Shown here one piece after another: positions 53,189 through 61,525 of a stretch of 64,000 bases of DNA. Source of the DNA: Bradyrhizobium glycinis (GTDB taxonomy: Bacteria > Pseudomonadota > Alphaproteobacteria > Rhizobiales > Xanthobacteraceae); the NCBI RefSeq assembly GCF_016031655.1, contig NZ_JACCHQ010000029.1, positions 1 to 64,000 on the forward strand, read 5' to 3'. The position numbers were made by a program, and so were the translations under genes. How positions within the stretch are numbered: position 1 is the stretch's first letter; every line of letters begins with the position of its first letter. A model generated the notes under the pieces. That model made no database searches. It saw nothing but the letters and a program-made list of their open reading frames with translations, and was not told the origin of the DNA.

Positions 53189-53413
53189 TCACGCCGTCGG
53201 TCGCGGCCCCTCGTCTCCGGCGGTGACGTTCGGCTCGAGGATATCGAGATGAATGCCGCCGCAATCGGTGCAGCGCATGGTCCAGTACTCGCATCCGGCG
53301 CGGCCGCCGATCACGCGGAGCACCGTGAGATCGCCGTCGCATTCCGGGCAGTTGGACAGCACTGCGCGGGCGTAGATCCGCGGCTGCGCCGCGTCGGTTT
53401 CGATGAAGGACAT
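53189..53413 (-). CDS. Small zinc-ribbon-like protein (74 residues)
   Basis: The product begins MSFIETDAAQPRIYARAVLS and holds two CxxC pairs: NCPECDG and MRCTDCGG, spaced about 25 residues apart, so it probably binds one zinc ion. ATG 53413 has GGGGGAAA upstream. It follows the gene at 53466-53687 by about 50 nt on the same strand. No specific function. Confidence 0.75.
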   Translation of the reverse strand: MSFIETDAAQPRIYARAVLSNCPECDGDLTVLRVIGGRAGCEYWTMRCTDCGGIHLDILEPNVTAGDEGPRPTA

Positions 53414-53465
53414 GACCGGTTTCCCCCTTTGCGCCGCCCTGTCGTCTGGTCCGTCTGCGGACCCC

Positions 53466-53687
53466 CTATCTGTCGTCGCCGGCCCGCCGCCGGAAACGAT
53501 CGATGTGGTGCTTGGCATCGGCGATCGCGGCATCGCGATCGGGCCAGGCGAAGCCGACCTCCATGGCCGGAAACAGCACGCCGTCGATGGCCACCGGGCT
53601 GAGATCGGCACGGCGGATCCGCGCGTGCCACAGCCCCTTGCCAGCTTCGAAGGATTCGATGTCAAAGCCGTCGTAGAGGGTCGTCAT
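53466..53687 (-). CDS. Small soluble protein of unknown function (73 residues)
   Basis: MTTLYDGFDIESFEAGKGLW begins a compact alpha/beta-type sequence with many aromatic residues and a C-terminal helix (DRDAAIADAKHHIDRFRRRA). This pattern, with FPAMEVGFAWPDRDAAIADAK, resembles small proteins that occur near stress genes, but I do not recognise a named domain. It is probably cotranscribed with the zinc-ribbon gene. Confidence 0.7.
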   Translation of the reverse strand: MTTLYDGFDIESFEAGKGLWHARIRRADLSPVAIDGVLFPAMEVGFAWPDRDAAIADAKHHIDRFRRRAGDDR

Positions 53688-53766
53688 AGTGTAGGTCCCA
53701 CGTTTCTTTTCGGAGAGTCAGGGGACCACGTTTGCGGATTTTGGGATGTGAAGCCGTTCACAAGCA

Positions 53767-53784
53767 GGCGGCTTTTTTGCCGCC
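53767..53784. terminator. Hairpin after the LysR gene
   Basis: GGCGGC and GCCGCC pair around a TTTTTT loop. It lies 6 nt past the LysR stop (53790) in the minus direction. The stem is short; on the minus strand the loop is A6, so termination is doubtful. Confidence 0.35.
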
Positions 53785-53789
53785 CGGCA

Positions 53790-54713
53790 TCAGTTCCGCG
53801 CTGCGGCACGGCCGATCTTACGCGGCCGGGCGGCGGGTTCCGACGCCGCCCGCATGATCCAGCGGCGGAAGGCGGCAAAGTCGCGCTGCTCGGTCTGGAA
53901 GCTGCGATAGACGAGGTACCAGCGCATGCCCTTGGGTACCGACAGAGCGAACGGCGCCACCAGCCGGCCGGCCGCGAGATCGTCGTCGATATAGGGGCGG
54001 ATGCCCATGGCGATGCCGAGCCCGTCGGCCGCAGCCTGCAGCGCCTGGCCGTAGAACTGGAACTCGGGCCCGCGCGCGTTGATCCTCGCGGTGCCGGCCG
54101 CCTTCAGCCAGATCGGCCAGTCCTCGGGTGAGTGCGCGACGCGGATCAGGCTCGGTCCTTTCAGGTCGCCCGGGCGCTTCAATCCGCCGGCAAGGCGCGG
54201 CACGCAGACGGGGGTGAGGTCGCCCGCGAACAGCGGCTCGGCGACGAGGCCGGGCCAATCCCCGGTGCCGAGCTTGATGCCGCAGTTCCAGTCCTCACCG
54301 AATGGCACCGCGGCGCCGCCGGTGGTGAAGCGCACCTCGATGTCGGGCTCCTCGCTGCGAAACTCCGACAGGCGGGGGATCAGCCAGCGCATCGCAAAGG
54401 TGTGGCCGACGCCGATGGTGAGCACGCGCACGCTCGCAGGCGCCGTGACCTGCGCGGTGAGGCTCGCCAGCGCATCGAAGATCGGTGTCAGCCCGCTCTG
54501 ATAGGCGCGGCCGGCCTGCGTCAGCACGAGCCTGTTGGCCTTGCGCTCGAACAAGGCGACGCCGAGCCGCTCTTCGAGCAGGTGCACCATGCGGCTGACG
54601 GCGGCCGCCGATACGCTCAGCTCAAGCCCCGCCGCAGCAAAGCTGCCGGTCCGCGCCGCCGCCTCGAACGCCTTGATGCCGTTGAGAAACAGCAGCCGCC
54701 GCAAATGACCCAC
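53790..54713 (-). CDS. LysR-family transcriptional regulator (GcvA-like)
   Basis: The 307-residue protein has the N-terminal winged helix (GIKAFEAAARTGSFAAAGLE, LSVSAAAVSRMVHLLEERLG) and a periplasmic-binding-protein-like effector domain. Its closest pattern is that of GcvA-type regulators. GTG 54713 was chosen since it starts close to the DNA-binding domain; the frame reaching 54782 includes a region unlike the family. It is divergent from a TauE/SafE transporter gene, which it may control. Confidence 0.87.
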   Translation of the reverse strand: MGHLRRLLFLNGIKAFEAAARTGSFAAAGLELSVSAAAVSRMVHLLEERLGVALFERKANRLVLTQAGRAYQSGLTPIFDALASLTAQVTAPASVRVLTIGVGHTFAMRWLIPRLSEFRSEEPDIEVRFTTGGAAVPFGEDWNCGIKLGTGDWPGLVAEPLFAGDLTPVCVPRLAGGLKRPGDLKGPSLIRVAHSPEDWPIWLKAAGTARINARGPEFQFYGQALQAAADGLGIAMGIRPYIDDDLAAGRLVAPFALSVPKGMRWYLVYRSFQTEQRDFAAFRRWIMRAASEPAARPRKIGRAAARN

Positions 54714-54826
54714 CCTCAGGAAAACTGATGCCAGGGCAAGATAACTCAGTTTGCGGAATAGGCGCAAGCGAGGCACAAACATCAGCGTAATTCGTGCTGA
54801 TTTGTTGAAGGAGGCGCGATGCCGTC

Positions 54827-54967
54827 ACCTCTCCCCGCCCGCGGGGAGAGGCCGGAATTTGCGAGAGCAAATTCCGGGTGAGGGGGACACTCCGCGAGTC
54901 TCGTTCTCACCGTCCGCGCGGAGACTCCCCCTCACCCCACCCTCTTCCCGCAAGCGGGGCGAGGGGG
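54827..54967. repeat. Intergenic composite repeat, family D
   Basis: CACCTCTCCCCGCCCGCGGG at the left, then GGAATTTGC-GAGA-GCAAATTCC, GGGTGAGGGG, a short variable core and CCCCCTCACCCCACCCTCTT with CCCGCAAGCGGGG at the right. It sits in the divergent LysR/TauE gap, so promoters must lie around it. Confidence 0.87.
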
Positions 54968-55015
54968 CGATGGAGCCTTCGTCCCTTACGTTCAGCCACC
55001 ACCGGAGAATTCCTC

Positions 55016-55795
55016 GTGGCTCCCATCATGATCGCTGCCCTCGGATTGCTGATGGTGGCCACGGCGTTTCTGTCGGGGCTGTTCGGCATGGCGGGCGGGC
55101 TGATCCTGATCGGCGTGCTGCTGGCCCTGATGCCGCTGCCGACTGCCATGGTGCTGCATGCGATCACGCAGATGGCCTCGAACGGCTGGCGGGCGTTCCT
55201 GTGGCGGGCGCATATCCGCTGGCGGCCGGTTGCGAACTACATGGTCGGCGCGACTGTGGCGCTCGCCGCCTGGTCGCTGACCCGCTACGTGCCGGACAAG
55301 CCGACGGCGCTGCTGTTGCTCGGCATCACCCCGTTCATGGCGCGGCTCTTGCCGGCGAACATCAAGCCGGATCCCGACCGTCTTTGGCAGGGCACGGTCT
55401 ACGGCACGATCTGCATGGGCCTGATGCTGATGACCGGCGTCTCCGGCCCGCTGCTCGACACCTTCTTCCTCGGCGGCGATTTCGGCCGGCGCGAGAAGGT
55501 GGCGACGAAGGCGATGTGCCAGCTCGTCAGTCATTTCACCAAGCTGATCTATTTCGGCGGCATCATCGATCAGGCCGCGAGCCTCGATCCCGTGCTCGCC
55601 ATCGTCGCGATCGCAGCCTCGATGCTCGGCACCACGCTCGCGCGGCGCATTCTCGAAGCCATGACCGACCAACAGTTCATCGCCTGGTCGAACAAGCTGA
55701 TCACCACCATCGCCTGCTACTACGTCGCCCATGGCGGCTGGCTGTTGCTGCGTGCGCCGGTTCTGGCCGCCTTCGACAAGGGAGGTTTGCAATGA
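55016..55795 (+). CDS. TauE/SafE family permease (TSUP)
   Basis: The 259-residue protein has about eight hydrophobic helices and the family's Gly-rich FLSGLFGMAGGLILIGVLL near the N-terminus with a second, weaker repeat in the C-terminal half. TSUP proteins export sulfite, sulfonates or similar small organic anions. GTG 55016 was chosen; GGAG lies 9 nt upstream. The stop overlaps the next gene by 4 nt, and the divergent LysR protein may regulate it. The substrate cannot be told. Confidence 0.86.
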   Translation: MAPIMIAALGLLMVATAFLSGLFGMAGGLILIGVLLALMPLPTAMVLHAITQMASNGWRAFLWRAHIRWRPVANYMVGATVALAAWSLTRYVPDKPTALLLLGITPFMARLLPANIKPDPDRLWQGTVYGTICMGLMLMTGVSGPLLDTFFLGGDFGRREKVATKAMCQLVSHFTKLIYFGGIIDQAASLDPVLAIVAIAASMLGTTLARRILEAMTDQQFIAWSNKLITTIACYYVAHGGWLLLRAPVLAAFDKGGLQ

Positions 55796-56022
55796 GCGAG
55801 ACGGCCGATCCGCTGGTGCTGGACTTCGTCGAATGGGTCGCGCGCGAGCCACGCGCCTACGCCGAGGTGCTCGCGACCTGGAAGACCTCGTGCCCGCGCC
55901 TCACCATCTGGGAGGACGCCGCCGAGCGCGGCTACGTCGCGCGCGAGAGTCGGCCAGGCCTTGGGCTCGTCATTGCCGTGACGGAAGGCGGCGAGAGGCT
56001 GTTGCGCGCGAACGGGCGGTGA
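55792..56022 (+). CDS. Small soluble protein coupled to the TauE/SafE gene
   Basis: The 76-residue product has the look of a compact winged-helix-like domain: LDFVEWVAREPRAYAEVLAT, PRLTIWEDAAERGYV and a final strand pair LGLVIAVTEGGERLLRANGR. No named family is recognised, but TEGGERLL is similar to the end of small wHTH domains. It overlaps the permease gene by 4 nt (ATGA) with GGGAGG before the start, so the two are made together. Confidence 0.72.
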   Translation: MSETADPLVLDFVEWVAREPRAYAEVLATWKTSCPRLTIWEDAAERGYVARESRPGLGLVIAVTEGGERLLRANGR

Positions 56023-56033
56023 TGCCTCCACAT

Positions 56034-56122
56034 CGTCATTGCGAGCGCAAGCGAAGCAATCCAGAATGCCTTTCGCGGCGGCAGACCGGATTGCTTCGTC
56101 GCATCAGCTCCTCGCAATGACG
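56034..56122. repeat. Intergenic inverted repeat, family G
   Basis: CGTCATTGCGAGCGCAAGCG with AAGCAATCC at the left and GGATTGCTTCGTC with CTCGCAATGACGG at the right are mirrored. This type is common in Bradyrhizobium genomes. It lies in the gap before the GST gene and within its probable transcript. Confidence 0.85.
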
Positions 56123-56143
56123 GAGCATGAGGAGGCGCCTTTC

Positions 56144-56827
56144 ATGTCACTCAAACTCTTCGAACTCGTCGGCACCGATCCCGCGCGCCCCTTCAGCCCG
56201 TATTGCTGGCGCACGCGGATGGCGCTGGCGCACAAGGGCCTCACGGCGGAGTCGCTGCCCTGGCGCTTCACGGAGAAGAGCGCGCTTGCCCCGCACGGCT
56301 CGGAGAGGGTCCCCGTGCTGTTGCATCATGACAAGCCGGTGGTCGATTCCTGGACCATCGCGACCTATCTCGAGGACAATTTTCCGGATCGGCCGTCGCT
56401 GTTCGGCGGCGAGGGCGGCCGTGCCATGGCGCGCATGATCAATGCGTGGGGCGACATCGCCATCGTCGGCGGCATCTTTCCGCTCATCATCGCCGATATC
56501 CCGAAGAATCTGAATGAGGTCGATGCCGCCTATTTCCGCAAGTCGCGCGAGGCGCGCTTCGGCGGCAAGACTCTCGAGGAGATCATGGCGAGCCGCGACG
56601 CCGGCGTCATCGCCTTCCGCAAGTCGCTGGAGGTGATGCGTCAGTCGTTCAAGACGCAGCCCTTCATCGGCGGGGATGCGCCGAACTACGCCGACTATAT
56701 CGTGTTCGGCGGATTCCAGTGGGCGCGCGTGGTCAGTCCGTTCAAGCTGCTCGAAGCGAATGATCCGGTCTATGCCTGGCGCGAAAAGCTGCTGGATGCG
56801 TTCGACGGCATGGCGCGAAAAGTGTAG
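56144..56827 (+). CDS. Glutathione S-transferase family protein
   Basis: The 227-residue protein has an N-terminal thioredoxin-like GST domain (ARPFSPYCWRTRMALAHKGL) with a SPYCWR segment in the glutathione-binding position and the cis-Pro and VVDSWTIATYLED motif. The C-terminal helical domain follows. The closest patterns are those of beta-etherase-like or similar GSTs, though lignin activity cannot be claimed. ATG 56144 has GGAGG about 10 nt upstream. It lies alone after a repeat. Confidence 0.85.
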   Translation: MSLKLFELVGTDPARPFSPYCWRTRMALAHKGLTAESLPWRFTEKSALAPHGSERVPVLLHHDKPVVDSWTIATYLEDNFPDRPSLFGGEGGRAMARMINAWGDIAIVGGIFPLIIADIPKNLNEVDAAYFRKSREARFGGKTLEEIMASRDAGVIAFRKSLEVMRQSFKTQPFIGGDAPNYADYIVFGGFQWARVVSPFKLLEANDPVYAWREKLLDAFDGMARKV

Positions 56828-56858
56828 CGGATGACGTGCTGCTCGCTCCTGGACGCGT

Positions 56859-57344
56859 TCAACCCGCGCAGGCGTGTCCTGTTACGCGTTCGTTCCTGAC
56901 GACGACTGCGATCAACTTGCTGGCGACGCCATCGAAGTCCGATGGTTTGAAATAGCCCCTTGCGTAGGCTTCCTGTGTGAGCCGCTCAATGCGCTTGTCT
57001 TCTCCGGTCGACCACTGCCTGGCAATGTAATCGGCGCCCGCCGGACCGAATGTCTCGGGATAGCGCTCTGTCTGATTCTGACGGTGGTAGTAGTACTCAT
57101 TGAGGCCCTCAATGAAGTGTCTGCGCGTGTCACCGGTGCAGCGCCCACTCCAGGGAAGCTCCAGCGCGACCATTGCGCCGCGGCGCTGGCTGATGCGCGA
57201 TTCGACCGTGTATTTTTCAGTGTCTCCGTAACCTTTGCCGTCACCCGCAAAGGCCTGGGACCGAGGCTTTGGTTCCGGCGCAAACGCCCAAGCTGCGACT
57301 TGACAGACCACGATCGCCCAGATCGCGAACCAGATGCGGCTCAT
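56859..57344 (-). CDS. Exported protein of unknown function, second of an overlapping pair
   Basis: The 161-residue protein has a signal peptide or anchor (MSRIWFAIWAIVVCQVAAWA), then a mature part with a charged middle (YGDTEKYTVESRISQRRGAM) and RHFIEGLNEYYYHRQNQ, rich in Tyr. Two cysteines (GRCTGDT and GHACAG) may form a disulfide. ATG 57344 overlaps the upstream stop by 4 nt. No family is recognised. The region is visibly less GC-rich than neighbours. Confidence 0.68.
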   Translation of the reverse strand: MSRIWFAIWAIVVCQVAAWAFAPEPKPRSQAFAGDGKGYGDTEKYTVESRISQRRGAMVALELPWSGRCTGDTRRHFIEGLNEYYYHRQNQTERYPETFGPAGADYIARQWSTGEDKRIERLTQEAYARGYFKPSDFDGVASKLIAVVVRNERVTGHACAG

Positions 57345-57937
57345 TTGCCGCTCCCTGCTGCGCGCATCCGCGGCAGGCAAACCGGAGACGGCTCGGACCA
57401 CAGGCCGGGGCCAGCAAATTGCTTGACCGTGAGGCGGAGTTCCTCCGGAAAGTCGGTCTCGACGACGCCCTTCTGCTCAAAAGCTTCGGCCAGCGCGGCG
57501 CTGACTCGAATGTCGAGGGGTGTAGAGAACGCCGCGTTGGCCTCGTCCCTCTTCTTCTCGCTGCAGAACATCGCCATCATGGGGTTCGGGCAGTCGAAGA
57601 TCTTCACGTACGCACGTGCATAGGCCGTCGTTGCGGCGATGAGATTGGCCTTCATCGTGTCGTCGCATGGCGACATCGCGTACGCGGTCGCTGCCTGCAA
57701 CGCGTCGAGCCGCAGTACGTCGCGCTTCGGATCTTTGTCGCTTTGGGAAGTGTGTGCGGCTTCCCACATTTTGCGATCGTACGCCTTGGCGCTCTCTCCC
57801 CCGAATGTCGTGGTGAGCGTGGGCTGCAATGCGCTGATCGGCGAAACCGTGGAGGCGGGAAACCCGCGCATTGCCCAAGACATTCCGACGAAGGCGGTAG
57901 TGAAAGCCATACAGGTGAACAATACGAAACGGATCAT
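57341..57937 (-). CDS. Exported protein of unknown function, first of an overlapping pair
   Basis: The 198-residue protein has an N-terminal hydrophobic segment (FVLFTCMAFTTAFVGMSWAM) and a helical, Ala-rich mature part with a Cys pattern (SPCDDTM, FDCPNPMMAMFCSEKK, SPVCLPRMR). ATG 57937 (MIRFVLFTC) was chosen over 57967. It overlaps the second gene by 4 nt, so they form a two-gene unit of probable periplasmic proteins. No named domain and no clue to the role. Confidence 0.68.
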   Translation of the reverse strand: MIRFVLFTCMAFTTAFVGMSWAMRGFPASTVSPISALQPTLTTTFGGESAKAYDRKMWEAAHTSQSDKDPKRDVLRLDALQAATAYAMSPCDDTMKANLIAATTAYARAYVKIFDCPNPMMAMFCSEKKRDEANAAFSTPLDIRVSAALAEAFEQKGVVETDFPEELRLTVKQFAGPGLWSEPSPVCLPRMRAAGSGK

Positions 57938-58111
57938 TTCCGGTGCACTCGCATTTGCGGGGCACAACTTACCCGTGTTTCGTTAAGAGATGCATGAAAG
58001 CGCGGGATGCCGCCGGGAAAGGTAAACGGATCTGAAAGGACGTAGCGAGAATTGTCCCCGGCGCCGCAACTCCCTGCCGTCATGTTCTCTCGAACGACAG
58101 GGCATCGTCCT

Positions 58112-58372
58112 TCAAGAAGCGTGTTCCGCGTCGCCTCGGGAGACCGTACTCGGGTCGTTGCCGTGCGGCGAAGGTATCGCAACGGCCGCCGCTTTCCTTA
58201 AACATTCCCGGCACAGGCAGTCCTCGCCCGCGACCGGCATCGGCAGCCGTGCCGTCTCCTCCGCGCACCAGCAATTGCCCGAGAGATCGCAGCCGAATTC
58301 GCTGCCGCAACGAGAACAGGTGAGACGGCGCGCAGGTGCCGGCGCTGACGGCATTTCTTTCGGATTTGTCAT
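58112..58372 (-). CDS. Cysteine-rich CWC family protein
   Basis: The 86-residue protein shows the CWC pattern: LTCSRCGSEFGCDLSGNCWC, then CLCRECLRKAA. Seven cysteines in about 45 residues suggest metal binding. The family is a small conserved protein of unknown function in proteobacteria. It starts at ATG 58372, divergent from the DUF1800 gene whose start is at 58490. Confidence 0.87.
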   Translation of the reverse strand: MTNPKEMPSAPAPARRLTCSRCGSEFGCDLSGNCWCAEETARLPMPVAGEDCLCRECLRKAAAVAIPSPHGNDPSTVSRGDAEHAS

Positions 58373-58489
58373 GATTTAGGTCGAAGCTTCGCCGTCATTT
58401 TCATGTCGGGTTCATCTGCCGCTGCGGTATATTACGCGCCGCCCGCGTCGCAGGGAAGCACCTCCCAACGCGCGAAGGACAGATCATCG

Positions 58490-60046
58490 ATGGCCCGCGA
58501 TTCGCAAGCCGCCCTCGTCGCGCTCAACCGCTTCGGCTTCGGCGCCCGCGGCGGTGCATCGGGCGATCTCGTCAACGCAAGCTCCGACCCGCGCGGCTTC
58601 GTGAAGGCCGAGCTTTCGCGCCCCAATGGCGTGCTGCTGGAAGCGCCGGGCCTGCAACCGACGCCGCAACTCGGGCAGGCTGTATTTGCCTATCAGGACC
58701 AGGTCAAGCAGGCGCGTGAGGCGGCGAAGGCCGCCGCGCCCGCCGAGACGCCGGCACAAGCGCCTGCCGATCAGAAGCCGCCCTTGCGCCGCAATCTCTC
58801 GCTGAATGCCGCGGCAGAGATCACCGGCCAGATGGCCGATGCAAAGCCCGCCGGCAGCGCACCGCAACCCGAGACCATGCAGCCGAGCGCGGCCGCGCCG
58901 CAGCCCGCCGCCAAGCCGGCGCCGCAGCCGCTTAATGTGATCCAGAAAGCCTTTCGCGCCGAGGCGCTGGCGCGGTTGCAGCGCGCCACGCTCGCCGAGT
59001 GCGGCTTCACCGAGCGCCTCGTCGCGTTCTGGTCCAATCATTTCTGCATCTCCGCCAGCAAGGGCGAGCTGGCGCGGATCTGGGCCGGCGCGTTCGAGCG
59101 CGAGGCGATCCGGCCGCACGTGCTCGGGCGCTTTGCCGACATGCTGAGGGCGGTCGAGCAGCACCCGGCGATGCTGTTCTTCCTCGACAACCAGCAATCG
59201 CTTGGACCTGACTCGCGCGCGGGGCAAAACCGCAAGCGCGGGCTGAACGAAAATCTCGCGCGCGAGATCATGGAGCTGCATACGCTCGGCGTCGGCGGCG
59301 GCTACACGCAAGGCGACGTCACCTCGCTCGCGCGCATCATCACCGGCTGGACGTTTGCCGGCCGGCAGGGGCAGCTCGGGGCCCCCGGCTCCTTCGTCTT
59401 CAACGTCAATGCGCATCAGCCCGGGCCGCAGGTCCTGCTCGGCAAGACCTACGACCAGGCGGGCCTCGCACAGGGCGAAGCCGCGCTCGCAGATCTCGCG
59501 CGGCATCCCTCGACGGCGAATTTCATCGCCACCAAATTCGTCCGTCACTTCGTCGCGGACGATCCGCCGCCGGCGCTCGTTGCGCGCCTGCGCGACGTCT
59601 TCGTCAAGACCGACGGCGATCTCAAGGCGATGGCGACGGCGCTGGTCGATTCCGATGAAGCATGGACGGCGCCGCTCACCAAGATGCGCTCGCCATACGA
59701 TTTCCTGGTTGCGAGCGGCCGGCTGTTGGCACGCGTGCCGGAGGATCCCGGCCTCTATCTGAACAGCCTCAATCTGCTCGGCCAGCCGCTGTGGTCGCCG
59801 CCTGGTCCCAACGGCTTTCCCGACAGCAATGCCGCCTGGGCCGCGCCTGAAGGCATCAAGCTCAGGCTCGACATCGCGGCGCAGATCGGGGCGCGGCTCG
59901 GCAACAACATCGATCCGCTCGACCTGCTGGAGTTCGCCGCCGCCGATGCCGCCTCGGCCGAGACGCGGCGGACCATCGAGCGCGCGGAGTCGCGGCAGCA
60001 GGCGCTGGCGCTGCTGCTGATGTCGCCGGAAATGCAGAGGAGATGA
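58490..60046 (+). CDS. DUF1800 family protein
   Basis: The 518-residue protein starts MARDSQAALVALNRFGFGAR, the DUF1800 opening, has an Ala/Pro/Gln-rich insert (residues 80-150), then the conserved core: RLVAFWSNHFCISASKG, RGLNENLAREIMELHTLGVG, DVTSLARIITGWTFAG and the final SPEMQRR. The family is always found with DUF1501 proteins; its role is unknown, though a cell-surface or secreted role is suspected. ATG 58490 was chosen because it begins the domain. It overlaps DUF1501 by 4 nt. Confidence 0.92.
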   Translation: MARDSQAALVALNRFGFGARGGASGDLVNASSDPRGFVKAELSRPNGVLLEAPGLQPTPQLGQAVFAYQDQVKQAREAAKAAAPAETPAQAPADQKPPLRRNLSLNAAAEITGQMADAKPAGSAPQPETMQPSAAAPQPAAKPAPQPLNVIQKAFRAEALARLQRATLAECGFTERLVAFWSNHFCISASKGELARIWAGAFEREAIRPHVLGRFADMLRAVEQHPAMLFFLDNQQSLGPDSRAGQNRKRGLNENLAREIMELHTLGVGGGYTQGDVTSLARIITGWTFAGRQGQLGAPGSFVFNVNAHQPGPQVLLGKTYDQAGLAQGEAALADLARHPSTANFIATKFVRHFVADDPPPALVARLRDVFVKTDGDLKAMATALVDSDEAWTAPLTKMRSPYDFLVASGRLLARVPEDPGLYLNSLNLLGQPLWSPPGPNGFPDSNAAWAAPEGIKLRLDIAAQIGARLGNNIDPLDLLEFAAADAASAETRRTIERAESRQQALALLLMSPEMQRR

Positions 60047-61266
60047 TGATGACCGACTGCGTCGAGAACCGGCTCCTCACATCCCGCCGAGGTCTCCTGC
60101 TCGGCGGCGCCTCCTTCGCAGCCTGGGCTTACCTGCCGAAATTCGCCCGCGCGGCCGACGGGCGCGATCCGCGGTTGATCGTGGTGATCCTGCGCGGCGC
60201 GCTGGACGGGCTCTCGACCGTCGCGCCACTCGGCGATCCCGATTATGCCGGCCTGCATGGATCGATCGCCCTTGCGGCCGATGGCGCCCATCCCGCGATC
60301 ATGCTCGACTCGTTCTTCGCCCTGCATCCGGCGATGCCGGAATTCGCGCGCATGTATCGCGACAAGCACGCGGCGGTGATCCATGCCGTCGCGACGCCCT
60401 ATCGCGACCGCTCGCATTTCGACGGCCAGGACGTGCTCGAAAGCGGCTATGCCGGTCCGGGCCGCGTGCAGTCCGGCTGGCTCAATCGCGCACTGGAAGT
60501 ACTGCCGCGCGGCGAGCGCGTGTCGAGCGGGCTTGCGGTCGGCCCCACCACGCCGCTGGTGCTGCGCGGCAGCGCGCCCACTGTGGGCTGGGCGCCGGTC
60601 GCGCTGCCGCAGGCCGATGACGACACCGCGATGCGCCTCGTCGAGCTCTACCGCCACCGCGATCCCGCTTTGGCCTCCGCATTGTCGCAAGGCCTCCAGC
60701 TCGACAAGGCGGCGAGCGGCGACGACATGAAAGCTGCGCGCGGCAACGCCGTCGCACAGATGCGGCAGGTCGCGCGTGGCGCCGCAAAGCTGATGGCGGC
60801 CGATGACGGCCCACGCATCGCCGCGCTCGCCTTCGACGGCTGGGACACGCACGCCAATGAAGGCGGCCCTGTGGGGCGCCTCGCCTTCCTGCTCGGCGGC
60901 CTCGACGGCGCGCTCGCCGAGTTCGAAAGCGGCTTAAGGAATCGCTGGCGCGACACCGTCGTGGTCGTCGCCACCGAGTTCGGCCGCACCGCGCGCATCA
61001 ACGGCACCGAGGGCACCGATCACGGCACCGGCACCATCGCCCTGCTCGCCGGGGGCGCGGTGCAAGGCGGCCGCGTCATCTCGGATTGGCCCGGCCTCAA
61101 GCTCGCGAACCTGTATGAAGGCCGCGACCTCAAGCCGACGACGGATCTGCGCTCGGTGATCAAAGGCGTGCTGCAGGACCAGTTCGGCCTGTCCGATCGC
61201 GTGCTGGCCGAGACGGTGTTTCCCGACAGCGCAAGCGCTAGGCCGATGAAGGGGCTGGTGGCTTAA
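60043..61266 (+). CDS. DUF1501 family protein with twin-arginine signal
   Basis: The 407-residue protein has a Tat signal (LTSRRGLLLGGASFAAWAYL), then a fold related to alkaline phosphatase/sulfatase: LIVVILRGALDGLSTVAP, HPAMPEFARMYRDKHAAVIHA, HFDGQDVLESG, and FDGWDTHANEGG, VVATEFGRTARINGTEGTDHGTG for likely metal ligands. The ATG overlaps the DUF1800 stop by 4 nt. The pair is common in bacteria; no biochemical activity is established that I can name. The TAA stop is directly joined to a family-D repeat. Confidence 0.93.
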   Translation: MMMTDCVENRLLTSRRGLLLGGASFAAWAYLPKFARAADGRDPRLIVVILRGALDGLSTVAPLGDPDYAGLHGSIALAADGAHPAIMLDSFFALHPAMPEFARMYRDKHAAVIHAVATPYRDRSHFDGQDVLESGYAGPGRVQSGWLNRALEVLPRGERVSSGLAVGPTTPLVLRGSAPTVGWAPVALPQADDDTAMRLVELYRHRDPALASALSQGLQLDKAASGDDMKAARGNAVAQMRQVARGAAKLMAADDGPRIAALAFDGWDTHANEGGPVGRLAFLLGGLDGALAEFESGLRNRWRDTVVVVATEFGRTARINGTEGTDHGTGTIALLAGGAVQGGRVISDWPGLKLANLYEGRDLKPTTDLRSVIKGVLQDQFGLSDRVLAETVFPDSASARPMKGLVA

Positions 61267-61485
61267 CCTCTCCCCGCCCTTCTGCGGGGAGAGGTCGGAT
61301 TGCTCTGGCGCGCAATTTGCGCGCCTGAGCAATCCGGGTGAGGGGCAGGGCACTCTGTTGCCACGAATCAAATCCTTCCGAGTCGCAAGACGATTGCGAT
61401 TGAGCGCACCGTATCTACAATCCACACCGAACTCGCGGAGACAGCCCCTCACCCACCCTCTCCCCGTAAGAACGGGGCGAGGGAG
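61267..61485. repeat. Family-D repeat carrying a possible DUF559 5' remnant
   Basis: CCTCTCCCCGCCCTTCTGCG with GGGAGAGG begins right after the DUF1501 stop. Then come GGATTGCTC-GAGCAATCC, GGGTGAGGGGCAGGGCA, a core of about 80 bp, and CCCCTCACCCACCCTCTCCC with CGTAAGAACGGGG. Part of the core (about 61363-61396) aligns with the first codons of the DUF559 gene downstream. It also serves as the 3' end of DUF1501. Confidence 0.85.
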
Positions 61486-61525
61486 CGAGAGAGCGGTGCG
61501 TCCACTACGGGTGAGGGGCAGGGCA

